A stretch of DNA of 64,000 nt from Mycobacterium sp. URHD0025 (lineage in GTDB: Bacteria > Actinomycetota > Actinomycetes > Mycobacteriales > Mycobacteriaceae), in assembly GCF_000426065.1 (NCBI RefSeq), contig NZ_AUEQ01000009.1, forward strand, positions 310,001-374,000, in the 5' to 3' direction. Shown here piece by piece: positions 48,367 to 56,341 of this stretch. Numbering within the stretch: the first letter of the stretch is position 1; every line of letters begins with the position of its first letter. Under the pieces are notes generated by a model that had not been told where the DNA came from, ran no database searches, and was given only the letters and a program-made list of their open reading frames with translations. The position numbers and the translations under genes are program-made.

Positions 48367-49080
48367 TCAGGATGCGAAGACGTCGACTGCCTTGGCGATA
48401 TGTGCGGCGGCGTCGACGAGAATCGGTTCGCCATGGCCGAATCCGGCGCGCTGCGCGCCCGTGGCGGCCAGCCTCTCTACGGACCGGGAGAGTTCGGAGC
48501 GGTCGGAGTTGAAGACGCCGAAGATCACCTGTCCGTTGAATTCGGCCACCACGTCACCGGTGAGGACCGCATCGGCGGCAGGCAGATGCAGCGCGATGCT
48601 GCCGGGCGTGTGGCCGGGCACGGCGATCACCTGGGCGCCGCCGGCGAAGTCGAGAACGTCGCCATCGGCGACCACCCGGTCCACTCGGCATGCGGGGCCA
48701 TGCGGAGAGGCGTCGAATTCAGGGCGCAGATTGCGTTCTGTGTCAGTCAACACGGGCAGCGGGCCGGATTCGTCGCCGCGGACATAGCTCGCGTCACCTT
48801 TGCCTGCGATCACCTCCACGTCGGACCAATCCGCGATCTCGGCGGCAGCACCACTGTGGTCCTCATGGAAGTGGGTGAGCACGATGCGCTTGACGTGGAT
48901 ACGCCGCAGCCCCAGATCGGCGAGCGCGTCGGCGATCAATCCCGCACTGTCCGGCCAGCCGGTGTCGATCAACGTCACACCGTCGGACTCGGTCCACAGA
49001 TAGCTGTTCAGCAGGTGCGCCTGGCCGCCGGGGATGCGCAGCCGGTACAGCGAATCCGCCATCTGGAGTAGATCGGGCAT
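48367..49080 (-). CDS. MBL-fold metallo-hydrolase
   Basis: A 237-residue metallo-beta-lactamase-fold protein with the zinc motif H70-x-H72-x-D74-H75 in IVLTHFHEDHSGAAAEI, VPGHTPGSIALHLP (third His), LTGDVVAEFNG (bridging Asp) and GFGHGEPI (last His). These residues make it a competent hydrolase, glyoxalase-II-like, but the substrate is unknown. It starts with PDLLQMADSLYRLRIPGGQA. A perfect palindrome GTTGACGTCAAC lies 50 bp upstream and may be its operator. Confidence 0.87.
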   Translation of the reverse strand: MPDLLQMADSLYRLRIPGGQAHLLNSYLWTESDGVTLIDTGWPDSAGLIADALADLGLRRIHVKRIVLTHFHEDHSGAAAEIADWSDVEVIAGKGDASYVRGDESGPLPVLTDTERNLRPEFDASPHGPACRVDRVVADGDVLDFAGGAQVIAVPGHTPGSIALHLPAADAVLTGDVVAEFNGQVIFGVFNSDRSELSRSVERLAATGAQRAGFGHGEPILVDAAAHIAKAVDVFAS

Positions 49081-49130
49081 GTCTCGACGCTACCGGCGCC
49101 CACCCCACCCGAGCCGTCGCTCCGCGCTGT

Positions 49131-49142
49131 GTTGACGTCAAC
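49131..49142. promoter_or_regulatory. Palindromic operator candidate
   Basis: GTTGACGTCAAC is a perfect 12-base palindrome with a third half-site GTCAA just after it (49143-49147). It is 51 bp upstream of the metallo-hydrolase start. TetR- or bZIP-like sites look like this, but no regulator gene is adjacent. Confidence 0.4.
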
Positions 49143-49640
49143 GTCAAGTTTTCTCGACAAATCTTTACGGTGCGTTCGCGAATCGGACAAAATCGACAGC
49201 TGTGTAAAAGCTGTGATTGCCGGCCAGGGACGGTTAACGACGTGACCCCAACCCGCCTGAGGGGCGTCAGTTGCCCTCATCACACCCCATCCGCAAACTG
49301 ACCCGCATCACATTTAGCCAAAGCTACCGGCCGGTATGGTCCAGCCACTAGACCATTAATCGCAGCGCTGGCTAACTAGTGACAGCGACCGACACACAGG
49401 GCGCTCCTCGGTCCGCGATGCGTCCCCCGATTCAGACCTAGACGACCGCATGTTTGCTATACCGCCCACAGCCTGTTCGTAGGGTTAGCCGATAGCAAAC
49501 TCACACCCCTATCCAACGCCCGTTCTCGCGTCTCATTATGTGGACTAACGATGGATTTGACGTCGACTTATGTGTTCAATCTGTCCTTACTCTCAAGTAG
49601 ATATCAGCTCCCCTCGGGGAGTAAGCAAAGGAATAAGTCC
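49143..49640. other. Long gene-free region upstream of the GjpA-like gene
   Basis: About 500 bp without a supportable gene and visibly richer in A/T than its surroundings. It holds an inverted repeat ATGGTC/GACCAT (49336-49341, 49351-49356), a 9-bp inverted repeat GTTTGCTAT/ATAGCAAAC with a 31-base spacer (49452-49460, 49492-49500) and a short hairpin CTCCC-N4-GGGAG (49608-49621) in the presumed leader of the next gene. It probably carries a regulated promoter with a long 5' UTR. Confidence 0.45.
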
Positions 49641-51008
49641 ATGCAAACCGCTGTTCGCTCATATTTCACCGCCGGGGTGGCCCTGGCCGGCGCGGGCGTC
49701 ATCGCCGTCAGCCCGGTCATGCCAACCCCAACTGACATCCAGCTGCCCGCAGTTCACGCGTCGTCCGCTGCGGTGACACTGTCCGCTCTCACGAATCCCG
49801 TAGATGCTTGGGCGCAGACCCTGTCGAACGCCGGTGCCAACCTGCAGGCGCTCGGCGAGCAACTGCTGGCCAGTGACTTCCCGATCCTGCGGACCGTCAT
49901 CAGCAATCAGATCGGCAACGCGACGGTCGTCGGCAACGCCCTTCAGACCTATGCCGACAACCTCACGACCACGCTCCAGGGACTACCCGAGGCGCTGCAG
50001 ACGGCGTCGGACCTGATCTCTCAGGGCGAGATCACCTCGGCCTTGGACGGGCTGACGCTCAGCCTGCTTCCGGCGGTACTCGGTCTGCTCGATCTGACGA
50101 ACAACAGTTGGTCCGCGGTCAACACGACGGCGCAAAACTTCGTGAACGTGATCAAACAGGTGCCGAACATCGTGACCGCGGTGGCGCTGCCGGCCGCCTT
50201 CCCGATCTTGTCCGTGGTGAACGGATTGGCCGCAACCGCCGAAGAAGTGGTCAAGGCTGTCAACGCCGGAGATGCGGAGGGCGCCGCCAGCGCACTCATC
50301 AACGCACCGGCGACCCTCACGGATGCATTCCTCAACGGCAAGGGCACGATTCTGGGGATCATCCCCGTCGCGGGGCTGTTGTCGCCGTCATCCCCGCTCG
50401 GCGCGCTGGGAAGTGGACCCATCGCATCGCTGCTCGATCTGCCCAAAACCATTGCGGGGGTACTCGACCCGAATCCGCAGGCACCGGCCCCCTCGTCTGT
50501 GACAGCCACCTCCGCCAAACTGAGCAGTTCCACCGTCCACGCGTTGACCAGCGGTCCCTCCGCGCGGAGCGTCACACTCAGTGTTCCGGCTTCCGGTACC
50601 GCAGCGGACGCGGCCGAGGCTGCTGAGACCGTTCCGGCGAAGGGCGCGAACACCACCGAGCCCGCCGTGGCAAAGCCGGCCGAGGAGGCACCTGCCGAAT
50701 CCATCAGCGGCGCAACCGGTTCGAGCGCGGACGCGGCGGCAGGCACCGGCTCCGCGGCCCCTGAGGACGTCGTCTCCCCCGCGACCCCGAAGGCCTCCGC
50801 AACCAAGAAGGTCGCGACGAAGAGCCCGGCGAAGCAGATCCGCGACAACATCAAGAAGGCGGCCCAGCGGATCGCCGGGAAATCCGACAAGAGCTCCAGC
50901 ACTGCCGGCAGCTCAACCAGCTCGGAGAGCTCGGGCAGCTCGGCAGGCAGCGGACACTCCGGCACCGCCAAGCCGAGCCACAAGAGCGGTGGCGGCCACA
51001 ACGAGTAG
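49641..51008 (+). CDS. GjpA-like outer membrane/secreted protein
   Basis: A 455-residue exported protein of a mycobacterial family annotated as outer-membrane porin GjpA; function not proven. It starts MQTAVRSYFTAGVALAGAGV with a signal-like segment, followed by IQLPAVHASSAAVTLSALTN. Residues about 60-300 are helical and hydrophobic in parts (VTAVALPAAFPILSVVNGLA, GIIPVAGLLSPSSPLGALGS). The last 150 residues are low-complexity Ala/Ser/Thr/Pro ending in Ser/Gly/Lys repeats and HKSGGGHNE. ATG 49641 is preceded by AAAGGA; the open frame to 49551 is not needed. A family A repeat follows its stop by 15 bases. Confidence 0.7.
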   Translation: MQTAVRSYFTAGVALAGAGVIAVSPVMPTPTDIQLPAVHASSAAVTLSALTNPVDAWAQTLSNAGANLQALGEQLLASDFPILRTVISNQIGNATVVGNALQTYADNLTTTLQGLPEALQTASDLISQGEITSALDGLTLSLLPAVLGLLDLTNNSWSAVNTTAQNFVNVIKQVPNIVTAVALPAAFPILSVVNGLAATAEEVVKAVNAGDAEGAASALINAPATLTDAFLNGKGTILGIIPVAGLLSPSSPLGALGSGPIASLLDLPKTIAGVLDPNPQAPAPSSVTATSAKLSSSTVHALTSGPSARSVTLSVPASGTAADAAEAAETVPAKGANTTEPAVAKPAEEAPAESISGATGSSADAAAGTGSAAPEDVVSPATPKASATKKVATKSPAKQIRDNIKKAAQRIAGKSDKSSSTAGSSTSSESSGSSAGSGHSGTAKPSHKSGGGHNE

Positions 51009-51023
51009 CCACTGATCTCAATT

Positions 51024-51089
51024 CCGCCGAAACCGCATTCCAGCAGACCGTTACTCGAACTTTCTCTGCTGGAATGCGGTTTCGCGGCG
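51024..51089. repeat. Dispersed palindromic element, family A copy 3
   Basis: Arms with a perfect 19-base complementary core (left CGAAACCGCATTCCAGCAG at 51028-51046, right to 51084) and a 19-base loop containing TTACTCGAACTT, as in copy 2. A single base is missing in the outer right arm. It lies between convergent GjpA-like and recR genes, 12 bases beyond the recR stop. Confidence 0.92.
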
Positions 51090-51100
51090 TTTGGGGGAGG

Positions 51101-51712
51101 TCAGGCCATGGCGCGGCGGCCGGCCAACGCCCGGCCCAGGGTGAGCTCGTCGGCGAACTCCAGGTCACCGCCCATTGGCAGGCCCGAGGCGATGCGAGTG
51201 ACGGTGAGGCCCGGGATGTCGCGCAGCATCCGCACGAGATAGGTGGCCGTGGCCTCGCCCTCGGTGTTCGGATCGGTCGCGATGATCACCTCGGCCACAT
51301 CGACGCCGTCGACGCGTTCCCCGATGCGGTTGAGCAGTTCCCGAATACGCAGCTGGTCCGGGCCGACGCCGGACAACGGGTCCAGCGCCCCGCCCAGCAC
51401 GTGGTAGCGACCGCGGAATTCACGGGTGCGCTCGACGGCCTGTACGTCCTTGGGCTCTTCGACCACGCACACCAAAGAGGCGTCGCGGCGGGGGTCCTTA
51501 CAGATCCGGCAGCGTTCCTCATCGGAGACGTTGCCGCACACCGCACAGAATGTGACGCCATCGCGGACGCGGCCCAGCACCGCGGTCAGCCGATCGATGT
51601 CCGGCGGTTCGACGCTCAGCAGATGAAAGGCGATCCGCTGGGCGCTCTTGGGCCCGATGCCGGGCAGCTTGCCGAGCTCGTCGATCAGATCCTGTACCGG
51701 GCCTTCGAACAC
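51101..51712 (-). CDS. recR: Recombination protein RecR
   Basis: A 203-residue recombination mediator acting with RecO/RecF at gaps. HhH region near the start ([20 protein letters not shown]), zinc finger [18 protein letters not shown], Toprim domain with [20 protein letters not shown] and [20 protein letters not shown], and Walker-B-like [16 protein letters not shown]. The GTG start directly follows the ybaB stop with no gap, the usual recR-ybaB operon. Confidence 0.96.
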   Translation of the reverse strand: MFEGPVQDLIDELGKLPGIGPKSAQRIAFHLLSVEPPDIDRLTAVLGRVRDGVTFCAVCGNVSDEERCRICKDPRRDASLVCVVEEPKDVQAVERTREFRGRYHVLGGALDPLSGVGPDQLRIRELLNRIGERVDGVDVAEVIIATDPNTEGEATATYLVRMLRDIPGLTVTRIASGLPMGGDLEFADELTLGRALAGRRAMA

Positions 51713-52045
51713 TTAAAGCCCCGGAAGTCCGAAACCGCCGAGCCCGCCGGCGAGCGGGCCCAGGCGGCTCTGCGCCAGCGTGGTCACCTGATTGGACGCA
51801 TCGGCGAGCGCACCGACGATGAGGTCCTGCAGGGTCTCGACGTCTTCGGGATCGACGACCTTGGGATCGATCGCCACCGCGACCACCTCCCCGCTGCCCT
51901 TCACCGTGACCTGCACGAGCCCACCACCGGCCTGTCCGTGCACCTCGGAATTGGCCAGCGCCTCCTGCGCCTCCATGAGCTGCTGCTGTACCTGCTGGGC
52001 CTGGGCCAGCAGGGCCGACATGTCGGGCGTGCCTCCGGGTTGCAT
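51713..52045 (-). CDS. ybaB: YbaB/EbfC family nucleoid-associated protein
   Basis: A 110-residue DNA-binding protein that forms tweezer-like dimers. [20 protein letters not shown] is the first helix of the family, [20 protein letters not shown] is the central sheet, and [20 protein letters not shown] is the last helix. The C-terminus is Gly/Leu-rich. ATG 52045 has AAGGGGACC upstream; longer open frame to 52225 is rejected. It is upstream of and abutting recR. Confidence 0.92.
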   Translation of the reverse strand: MQPGGTPDMSALLAQAQQVQQQLMEAQEALANSEVHGQAGGGLVQVTVKGSGEVVAVAIDPKVVDPEDVETLQDLIVGALADASNQVTTLAQSRLGPLAGGLGGFGLPGL

Positions 52046-52157
52046 GAGTGGTCCCCTTGCCGTGTTGGTTGCGTCTTGGTCTCGACTTGGTTGCTCTCGC
52101 CTGTCGGCGGCGATTCGGACTTTCAGCCTAGTCGGCGCGCGGGCTAGCGTGGCGCCC

Positions 52158-52931
52158 GTGCGAGTCCCAGCCTGCGTGCGTGTCGGCACCGCGATGGTCA
52201 GCAGCGTTATTGTCGCCGCAGCCATCCCGGCGATCGTCGACGCTCCTCACGCCACCGCTGCCCCGAACGTCGCCGGCATGATCGTCTTCCTCGATCCCGG
52301 CCATAACGGCGCCAACGACGCGTCGATCAGCCGCCAGGTGCCGACGGGCCGCGGCGGTACCAAGGACTGCCAGGCCAGCGGCACCTCCACCGAGGACGGA
52401 TATCCGGAGCACACCTTCACCTGGGACACCACGCTGCGGGTGCGGGCCATCCTGAACCAGATGGGTGTCCGGACGGCCATGTCGCGCGGCAACGACAACG
52501 CGCTGGGCCCCTGCGTCGACGAGCGGGCCTCGATGGCCAACGCCCTGCGGCCCAACGCCATCGTGTCCATCCACGCCGACGGTGGCCCGGCCAACGGCCG
52601 CGGTTTCCACGTGCTGTACTCGTCGCCCCCGCTGAACAACGTGCAGGCCGGGCCTTCGGTGCAGTTCGCCAAGACCATGCGCGATCAGCTGTCCGCCTCG
52701 GGTATCCCGCCGGCCACCTACATCGGTTCGGGTGGCCTGGACGCCCGCTCGGACATCGCCGGGCTCAACCTGGCGCAGTTCCCGTCGATCCTCGTCGAGT
52801 GCGGCAACATGAAGAACCCGGTCGACTCCAGCCTGATGAAGACCCCGGACGGCCAGCAGAAGTACGCCGAGGCGATCGCCCGGGGCGTCGTGGCCTATCT
52901 GGGCTCGCAGACCCCGACCCCGGCGCGCTAG
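52158..52931 (+). CDS. ami1: N-acetylmuramoyl-L-alanine amidase (Ami1-like, Amidase_3)
   Basis: A 257-residue exported zinc amidase that cleaves the amide bond between muramic acid and the stem peptide. After a signal sequence ([20 protein letters not shown]) the zinc ligands are H49 in [14 protein letters not shown]84 in YPEHTFTWD and H139 in [11 protein letters not shown], with catalytic E214 in [11 protein letters not shown]71 and C119 can form the disulfide known in Rv3717. GTG 52158 is preferred: TAGCGT at 52145-52150 is placed for a leaderless start. It ends against the SRPBCC gene on the other strand. Confidence 0.9.
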   Translation: MRVPACVRVGTAMVSSVIVAAAIPAIVDAPHATAAPNVAGMIVFLDPGHNGANDASISRQVPTGRGGTKDCQASGTSTEDGYPEHTFTWDTTLRVRAILNQMGVRTAMSRGNDNALGPCVDERASMANALRPNAIVSIHADGGPANGRGFHVLYSSPPLNNVQAGPSVQFAKTMRDQLSASGIPPATYIGSGGLDARSDIAGLNLAQFPSILVECGNMKNPVDSSLMKTPDGQQKYAEAIARGVVAYLGSQTPTPAR

Positions 52932-53369
52932 CTAGCTCTCGACTTCCTTCTTGAGGTTGGCCAGCAACTCGTCCTGGATCTTGCGCAGGCCCAGCGGCGC
53001 GAAGGTCTTCTCGAAGAAACCCTTGATCCCGCCGGCGCCGGTCCAGCTGGTCTTGAGGTTGACCGACGAACCGGTGCCCGCCGGGGCCACGGTCCAGTTG
53101 GTCACCAGGCTGGAGTTGGCGTCCTTCTCGATCACCGTGTGGCCGGCCACATCCACCGACGCCTTGATGTCACGCACCCGGGACTCGGTCGCCTGCAGCT
53201 TCCAGGCGGCCACGGTGCCCGCGCCCTGACCACCCTCGAGCACCTGGTAGTCGCGGTAGTGCGAGGAGAGGATCTTCGGGCGCACGGTCTGGTAGTCCGC
53301 GATCGCGGCGAACACAGCGGCCGGCTCGGCGTTGATCAGAACCGTGCTGACCGCACTGACCTGTCCCAT
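52932..53369 (-). CDS. SRPBCC (START-like) family protein
   Basis: A 145-residue START/polyketide-cyclase fold protein with a likely hydrophobic-ligand pocket; ligand unknown. SAVSTVLINAEPAAVFAAIA begins the fold, and GAGGIKGFFEKTFAPLGLRK leads into the long C-terminal helix. ATG 53369 has GAAGGAG eight bases upstream. The upstream open frame to 53459 is not used. It diverges from the FAD oxidoreductase by 65 bp and ends exactly at the stop of ami1. Confidence 0.85.
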   Translation of the reverse strand: MGQVSAVSTVLINAEPAAVFAAIADYQTVRPKILSSHYRDYQVLEGGQGAGTVAAWKLQATESRVRDIKASVDVAGHTVIEKDANSSLVTNWTVAPAGTGSSVNLKTSWTGAGGIKGFFEKTFAPLGLRKIQDELLANLKKEVES

Positions 53370-53434
53370 GACTGAAACTCCTTCAACTCGTGTCTGCGGT
53401 CGCATCGTCGGCAACCTCCGACTAGCGTATATGT

Positions 53435-54826
53435 GTGTCTGTTGTTGCGACCGACGCACAAGCTGTCCATGCCATGGGCGTGCAGCGCCTGTTGGACAGC
53501 TACCGCGCCATACCGCCCAATTCGACCGTGCGGCTTGCGAAGCCCACGTCGAACCTCTTCCGTGCGCGCGCTCGCAGCGATGTCAAAGGCCTGGACGTGT
53601 CGGGGCTCACCAATGTGATCGCCGTCGACACCGACGCCCGCACCGCCGACGTGGCAGGCATGTGCACCTATGAGGATCTGGTGGCCGCGACGCTGCCGCA
53701 CGGCCTCGCCCCGCTGGTGGTGCCGCAACTCAAGACCATCACGCTGGGTGGCGCGGTCACCGGGCTCGGTATCGAGTCGACGTCGTTCCGCAACGGTCTG
53801 CCGCACGAATCGGTGCTGGAGATGGACATTCTCACCGGAACGGGCGAGATCGTCACCGCCTCACAGCAACAGCACGCCGACCTGTTTCGCACCTTTCCCA
53901 ATTCTTATGGCACGCTTGGCTACTCCACCCGGTTGCGGATCGAGCTGGAGCCCGTCACGCCTTTTGTCGCGTTGCGCCACCTGCGTTTTCATTCTCTGAC
54001 CGAACTCGTCGCGGCGATGGACCGGATCATCGAAACCGGTGGGCTCGACGGCGAACCGGTCGATTACCTCGACGGCGTGGTGTTCAGCGCCGACGAAAGC
54101 TACCTGTGCGTCGGTTTCAAGACGACGACGCCGGGCCCCGTCAGCGATTACACCGGCCAGCAGATCTATTACCGGTCGATCCAGCATGCCCACGGCGAAA
54201 AACATGACCGACTGACCATCCACGACTATCTGTGGCGGTGGGACACCGACTGGTTCTGGTGTTCGCGGGCTTTCGGCGCGCAGAACCCCACCATCCGGCG
54301 GTTCTGGCCGCGCCGGCTCCGCCGCAGCAGCTTCTACTGGAAACTGGTCGGCTACGACCAGCGGTTCAACATCGCCGACCGGATCGAGAAACATCACGGC
54401 CGTCCGCCCCGCGAGCGGGTGGTGCAGGACATCGAGGTGCCCGTAGAGCATTGCGAGCACTTCCTCACCTGGTTTCTGCAGAACGTGCCGATCGAGCCGA
54501 TCTGGTTGTGCCCGCTGCGGTTACGTGAGGACGAACGCAATAGTGCGGGCTGGCCCCTGTACCCGCTTCGCGCCCACCACACGTACGTCAACATCGGGTT
54601 CTGGTCCTCGGTGCCCGTCGGCCCGGTCGAGGGCCACACCAACAAGCTGATCGAGACCAAGGTCAGCGAGCTCGACGGACACAAGTCCCTCTATTCCGAT
54701 TCCTACTACCAGCGGGAGGATTTCGACGCGCTCTACGGCGGCGAGACCTACAAGACCGTCAAGAAGTCCTACGACCCCGATTCGCGTTTGTTCGACCTGT
54801 ATTCGAAAGCCGTCCTGCGCCGATGA
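53435..54826 (+). CDS. FAD-linked oxidase (sterol-reductase/DprE1-like)
   Basis: A 463-residue FAD-binding-4 oxidoreductase. SNLFRARARSDVKGLDVSGL and TADVAGMCTYEDLVAATLPH are FAD-domain segments; TLGGAVTGLGIESTSFRNGL is the pyrophosphate-binding signature. The C-terminal half has VPVEHCEHFLTWFLQNVPIE and YPLRAHHTYVNIGFWSSVP. It resembles 24-sterol reductase/DIMINUTO-like proteins found next to a CFA-type methyltransferase in mycobacteria, a pair that I suspect acts in lipid modification. The GTG start at 53435 lies seven bases after TAGCGT (53423-53428), again a leaderless arrangement. Confidence 0.84.
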   Translation: MSVVATDAQAVHAMGVQRLLDSYRAIPPNSTVRLAKPTSNLFRARARSDVKGLDVSGLTNVIAVDTDARTADVAGMCTYEDLVAATLPHGLAPLVVPQLKTITLGGAVTGLGIESTSFRNGLPHESVLEMDILTGTGEIVTASQQQHADLFRTFPNSYGTLGYSTRLRIELEPVTPFVALRHLRFHSLTELVAAMDRIIETGGLDGEPVDYLDGVVFSADESYLCVGFKTTTPGPVSDYTGQQIYYRSIQHAHGEKHDRLTIHDYLWRWDTDWFWCSRAFGAQNPTIRRFWPRRLRRSSFYWKLVGYDQRFNIADRIEKHHGRPPRERVVQDIEVPVEHCEHFLTWFLQNVPIEPIWLCPLRLREDERNSAGWPLYPLRAHHTYVNIGFWSSVPVGPVEGHTNKLIETKVSELDGHKSLYSDSYYQREDFDALYGGETYKTVKKSYDPDSRLFDLYSKAVLRR

Positions 54827-54839
54827 ACGGAGAACAGCG

Positions 54840-56153
54840 ATGACAACCTTCAAAGAACACCCGACGCACGCAGGGGATCACAAGCTCAGCCTGGCCGAGA
54901 TCCTGGAGATCTTCGCCTCGGGCTCGCAGCCGCTGAAATTCACCGCCTATGACGGCAGTACGTCCGGTCCCAGCGATGCCGCGCTCGGCCTGGACCTCAA
55001 GACCCCGCGCGGCACGACGTACCTGGCAACCGCGCCCGGGGATCTGGGCCTGGCCCGCGCCTACGTGTCCGGCGATCTGGAATTGCACGGGGTACATCCC
55101 GGCGACCCGTACCCGCTGCTGTGCGCGCTGGCGGAGAAGATGGCGTTCAAACGTCCCTCCGCACGGGTGCTGGCCAACATCGTCCGGTCCATCGGTATCG
55201 AGCATTTCAAGCCCATCGCGCCGCCACCCCAGGAGGCACTGCCGCGGTGGAGGCGAGTGGTAGAGGGCTTACGACACAGCAAGACTCGTGACGCCGAGGC
55301 AATCCATCATCACTACGACGTGTCGAACACCTTCTACGAATGGGTGCTGGGGCCGTCGATGACCTACACCTGCGCGTGCTATCCGGATGCCGATGCCAGC
55401 CTGGAAGAGGCGCAGGACAACAAATACCGCCTGGTGTTCGAGAAGCTGCGGCTGCAGCCCGGCGACCGGCTGCTCGATGTGGGCTGCGGGTGGGGCGGCA
55501 TGGTCCGCTACGCCGCACGCCACGGCGTCCACGCGCTCGGGGTGACCCTGTCGGTGGAGCAGGCCCGGTGGGCGCAGGAGGCCATCGCCAAGGAGGGTCT
55601 GAGCGATCTGGCCGAGGTGCGCCACGGCGACTACCGCGACATCGTCGAAACCGGGTTCGACGCGGTGTCCTCGATCGGCCTGACCGAGCACATCGGCGTA
55701 CACAACTACCCGTCATACTTCGGTTTCCTGAAGTCGAGGATGCGTCCGGGCGGCCTCCTGCTCAACCACTGCATCACCCGCCACGACAACCGAAGTGGCG
55801 CGGCCGCCGGAGGATTCATCGACCGCTACGTGTTCCCGGACGGAGAACTGACGGGCTCGGGTCGCATCATCGCCGAGGTGCAGGATGTCGGCCTCGAGGT
55901 CATGCACGAGGAGAACCTGCGCAACCACTACGCGATGACCCTGCGTGACTGGTGCGCCAACCTCGTCGAGCACTGGGACGAGGCGGTTGCCGAGGTGGGA
56001 CTGCCCACGGCCAAGGTCTGGGGCCTGTACATGGCCGGCTCCCGACTGGGCTTCGAGACGAATGTGGTTCAGCTACACCAGGTTCTGGCCGTCAAGCTCG
56101 ATGACCGCGGTGACGACGGCGGCCTGCCGCTGCGGCCGTGGTGGGTTCCCTAG
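54840..56153 (+). CDS. Cyclopropane-fatty-acid synthase-like SAM methyltransferase
   Basis: A 437-residue CFA-synthase-type enzyme that methylates unsaturated acyl chains. The N-terminal domain (residues 1-130) precedes the catalytic fold: IHHHYDVSNTFYEWVLGPSM, TYTCACYPDADASLEEAQDN, then SAM-binding LLDVGCGWGGMVRYAARHGV, SSIGLTEHIGVHNYPSYFGF and LLNHCITRHDNRSG. It follows the FAD enzyme by 13 bp with GGAGAA upstream, so both are in one operon and may modify the same lipid (for example methylation then reduction). Substrate not shown by the sequence. Confidence 0.88.
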   Translation: MTTFKEHPTHAGDHKLSLAEILEIFASGSQPLKFTAYDGSTSGPSDAALGLDLKTPRGTTYLATAPGDLGLARAYVSGDLELHGVHPGDPYPLLCALAEKMAFKRPSARVLANIVRSIGIEHFKPIAPPPQEALPRWRRVVEGLRHSKTRDAEAIHHHYDVSNTFYEWVLGPSMTYTCACYPDADASLEEAQDNKYRLVFEKLRLQPGDRLLDVGCGWGGMVRYAARHGVHALGVTLSVEQARWAQEAIAKEGLSDLAEVRHGDYRDIVETGFDAVSSIGLTEHIGVHNYPSYFGFLKSRMRPGGLLLNHCITRHDNRSGAAAGGFIDRYVFPDGELTGSGRIIAEVQDVGLEVMHEENLRNHYAMTLRDWCANLVEHWDEAVAEVGLPTAKVWGLYMAGSRLGFETNVVQLHQVLAVKLDDRGDDGGLPLRPWWVP

Positions 56154-56278
56154 GACGAGCGCCGACCGCTGAATCGCCAGCTGCCACACCAGCACCGCGC
56201 AGGCTTCGTGTAGGCGATTTGTAGACGTGATATCACCGGCGATACCACGTTTCGTGATCGACCACGTTCCTCGCCTCG

Positions 56279-56336
56279 TCGAGATTGCACGCAGGGTCGT
56301 GAATTCGCCCCTACGACACCCTCAGTGCAATCTCGA
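56279..56336. repeat. Dispersed palindromic element, family B
   Basis: Perfect 12-base arms TCGAGATTGCAC and GTGCAATCTCGA surround 34 bases with a second, imperfect inner palindrome (AGGGTCGT / ACGACACCCT). It lies between the convergent methyltransferase and dnaX genes, five bases beyond the dnaX stop. I recall the same palindrome in other mycobacterial genomes. The rest of the gap (56154-56278) has no gene. Confidence 0.85.
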
Positions 56337-56341
56337 CACCG

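Noticed and set aside
52927..52936. GCTAGCTAGC palindrome between ami1 and the SRPBCC gene
   Set aside because: It arises from two back-to-back TAG stops; too short for a terminator or operator call.
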